The position numbers and the translations under genes are program-made. The notes under the pieces are model-generated. The model was given only the letters and a program-made list of their open reading frames with translations, was not told where the DNA came from and ran no database searches. From Plakobranchus ocellatus (taxonomy: Eukaryota > Mollusca > Gastropoda > Plakobranchidae): a stretch of DNA of 33,947 nt. The stretch covers positions 1,014,354-1,048,300 of the forward strand of contig BLXT01006579.1 of assembly GCA_019648995.1 (NCBI GenBank), written 5' to 3'. Shown piece by piece: positions 33,366-33,947 of the stretch (positions are counted from its first letter, which is position 1; each line of letters begins with the position of its first letter).

Positions 33366-33694
33366 CACGAATTCTAGATGTTTATACCTCTGGGCGTGAA
33401 TTCAACATCTTAAAACTCTAGTCTTTGGTTTCTAATTCTTAAACCTCCTTACTGTGAATTCCAGATCTTTAAAATCTTGGCTGTGAATTCAAGATTTTTA
33501 AAGTCTTGCCTGTGAAGTCTAGAACCTTTAAACTTCCGTCTCATGTCGGTGAATTCTAGATCTTTAAGCCCCTGTGTAAATTCTAGATGTTTAACCTCCT
33601 CTCTGTGAATATTAGATCTTTAAACCCATGTGTAAATTCTAGATGTTTAACCTCCTTTCTGTGAATCCTAGATCTTTTAAACTCCTTGCTGTGA
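33366..33694. repeat. Degenerate 26-33 bp minisatellite, about 11 copies
   Basis: A unit close to TGAATTCTAGATCTTTAAAC plus a variable CTCC(T)TGCTG tail recurs from 33369 to about 33690. The last four full copies before the final one form two dimers, alternating a GATCTTTAA...CCC type with a GATGTTTAACCTCC type. This implies recent duplication of a two-unit block of about 56 bp. There are no unique spacers, so it is not a CRISPR-like array. Nothing else is seen in the 3' flank of POLR1C before it. Confidence 0.8.
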
Positions 33695-33867
33695 GCTGTT
33701 CATCCTTGGCAATTTTCTTTTAAGGCAACCCCTTTATGGGATTGCAGGACAGTGTTTATCTTAAACAAGGTTTATTATAGCTGGAATGAATTTTGTTCCA
33801 AAGAAAAGGGAGGTAGGGCCATAGAGTGTATTTATTTAAAGAAATTTCGTGCACTAGTATACATGTA

Positions 33868-33947
33868 CAGTAGAGCTCACCTACAACGGGACCTTGCATG
33901 CAACGGGAGCTTGACACAAGCCCGTTATTTTCCCTTATATATCCTTT
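33868..33947. mobile_element. Left end of a second TA-flanked transposon, cut by window edge
   Basis: CAGTAGAGCTCACCTACAAC begins immediately after a TA at 33866-33867. It resembles the ends of the element at 27510-28280: all start CAGTAGA, and its next bases most resemble that element's right end. A short direct repeat CAACGGGA-CTTG follows at about 33883-33913. The other end lies outside the window. Confidence 0.5.

Noticed and set aside
33366-33694. Regularly spaced repeats resembling a CRISPR array
   Set aside because: Units are contiguous and degenerate with no unique spacers, and the host is a eukaryote; it is a minisatellite.

Overview
The window is nuclear DNA from an AT-rich, intron-rich invertebrate animal. 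The two genes I can name are spliced metazoan housekeeping genes with GT-AG introns of a few hundred to a few thousand bases. Microsatellites, a tRNA-type SINE head, small TA-flanked DNA-transposon remnants and a 1.5 kb duplicated segment fill the spaces between them. A mollusc or other lophotrochozoan is my best guess, but this is an impression only, because no lineage-specific gene is present.

Layout. (1) 1-884 is intron-like and carries a SINE head near 131-210. (2) 884-1054 (+) is the last coding exon of a gene I cannot name. It encodes 56 residues with a well-formed leucine zipper and a C-terminal TEV that fits a class I PDZ ligand. (3) About 1055-8960 is T-rich and has no recognisable exon, fitting a long 3' UTR or downstream flank. 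(4) About 9200-12806 is A-rich and likewise without exons, fitting the 3' flank or alternative 3' UTR of the next gene on the minus strand. (5) 12807-15633 (-) holds three exons of AP2S1, the sigma subunit of the AP-2 clathrin adaptor. They supply residues 2-142, and the start codon must lie in a separate upstream exon, probably ending at 19279. (6) 16821-21905 holds a 399 bp MITE-like element, the two diverged copies of the 1.5 kb repeat, and a 211-base assembly gap. (7) 23623-32900 (+) is a complete POLR1C gene (RPAC1, shared by RNA polymerases I and III), with 11 coding exons giving 351 residues. Its fifth intron contains a 771 bp TA-flanked transposon remnant. (8) 32916-33947 holds a degenerate minisatellite and the left end of another transposon related by its terminal repeat.

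AP2S1 and POLR1C are divergently arranged, and AP2S1 converges with the unnamed first gene. They act in unrelated processes (clathrin endocytosis and transcription of rRNA, tRNA and 5S), so I see no pathway linking them. I found no prokaryotic-type system, CRISPR array, intact transposase or viral gene. The most interesting material is structural: the nested duplication with a 47 bp hairpin repeat, the two related transposon termini, the uncertain splice junction in POLR1C, and the strand-composition switch that marks the transcription-unit boundaries.
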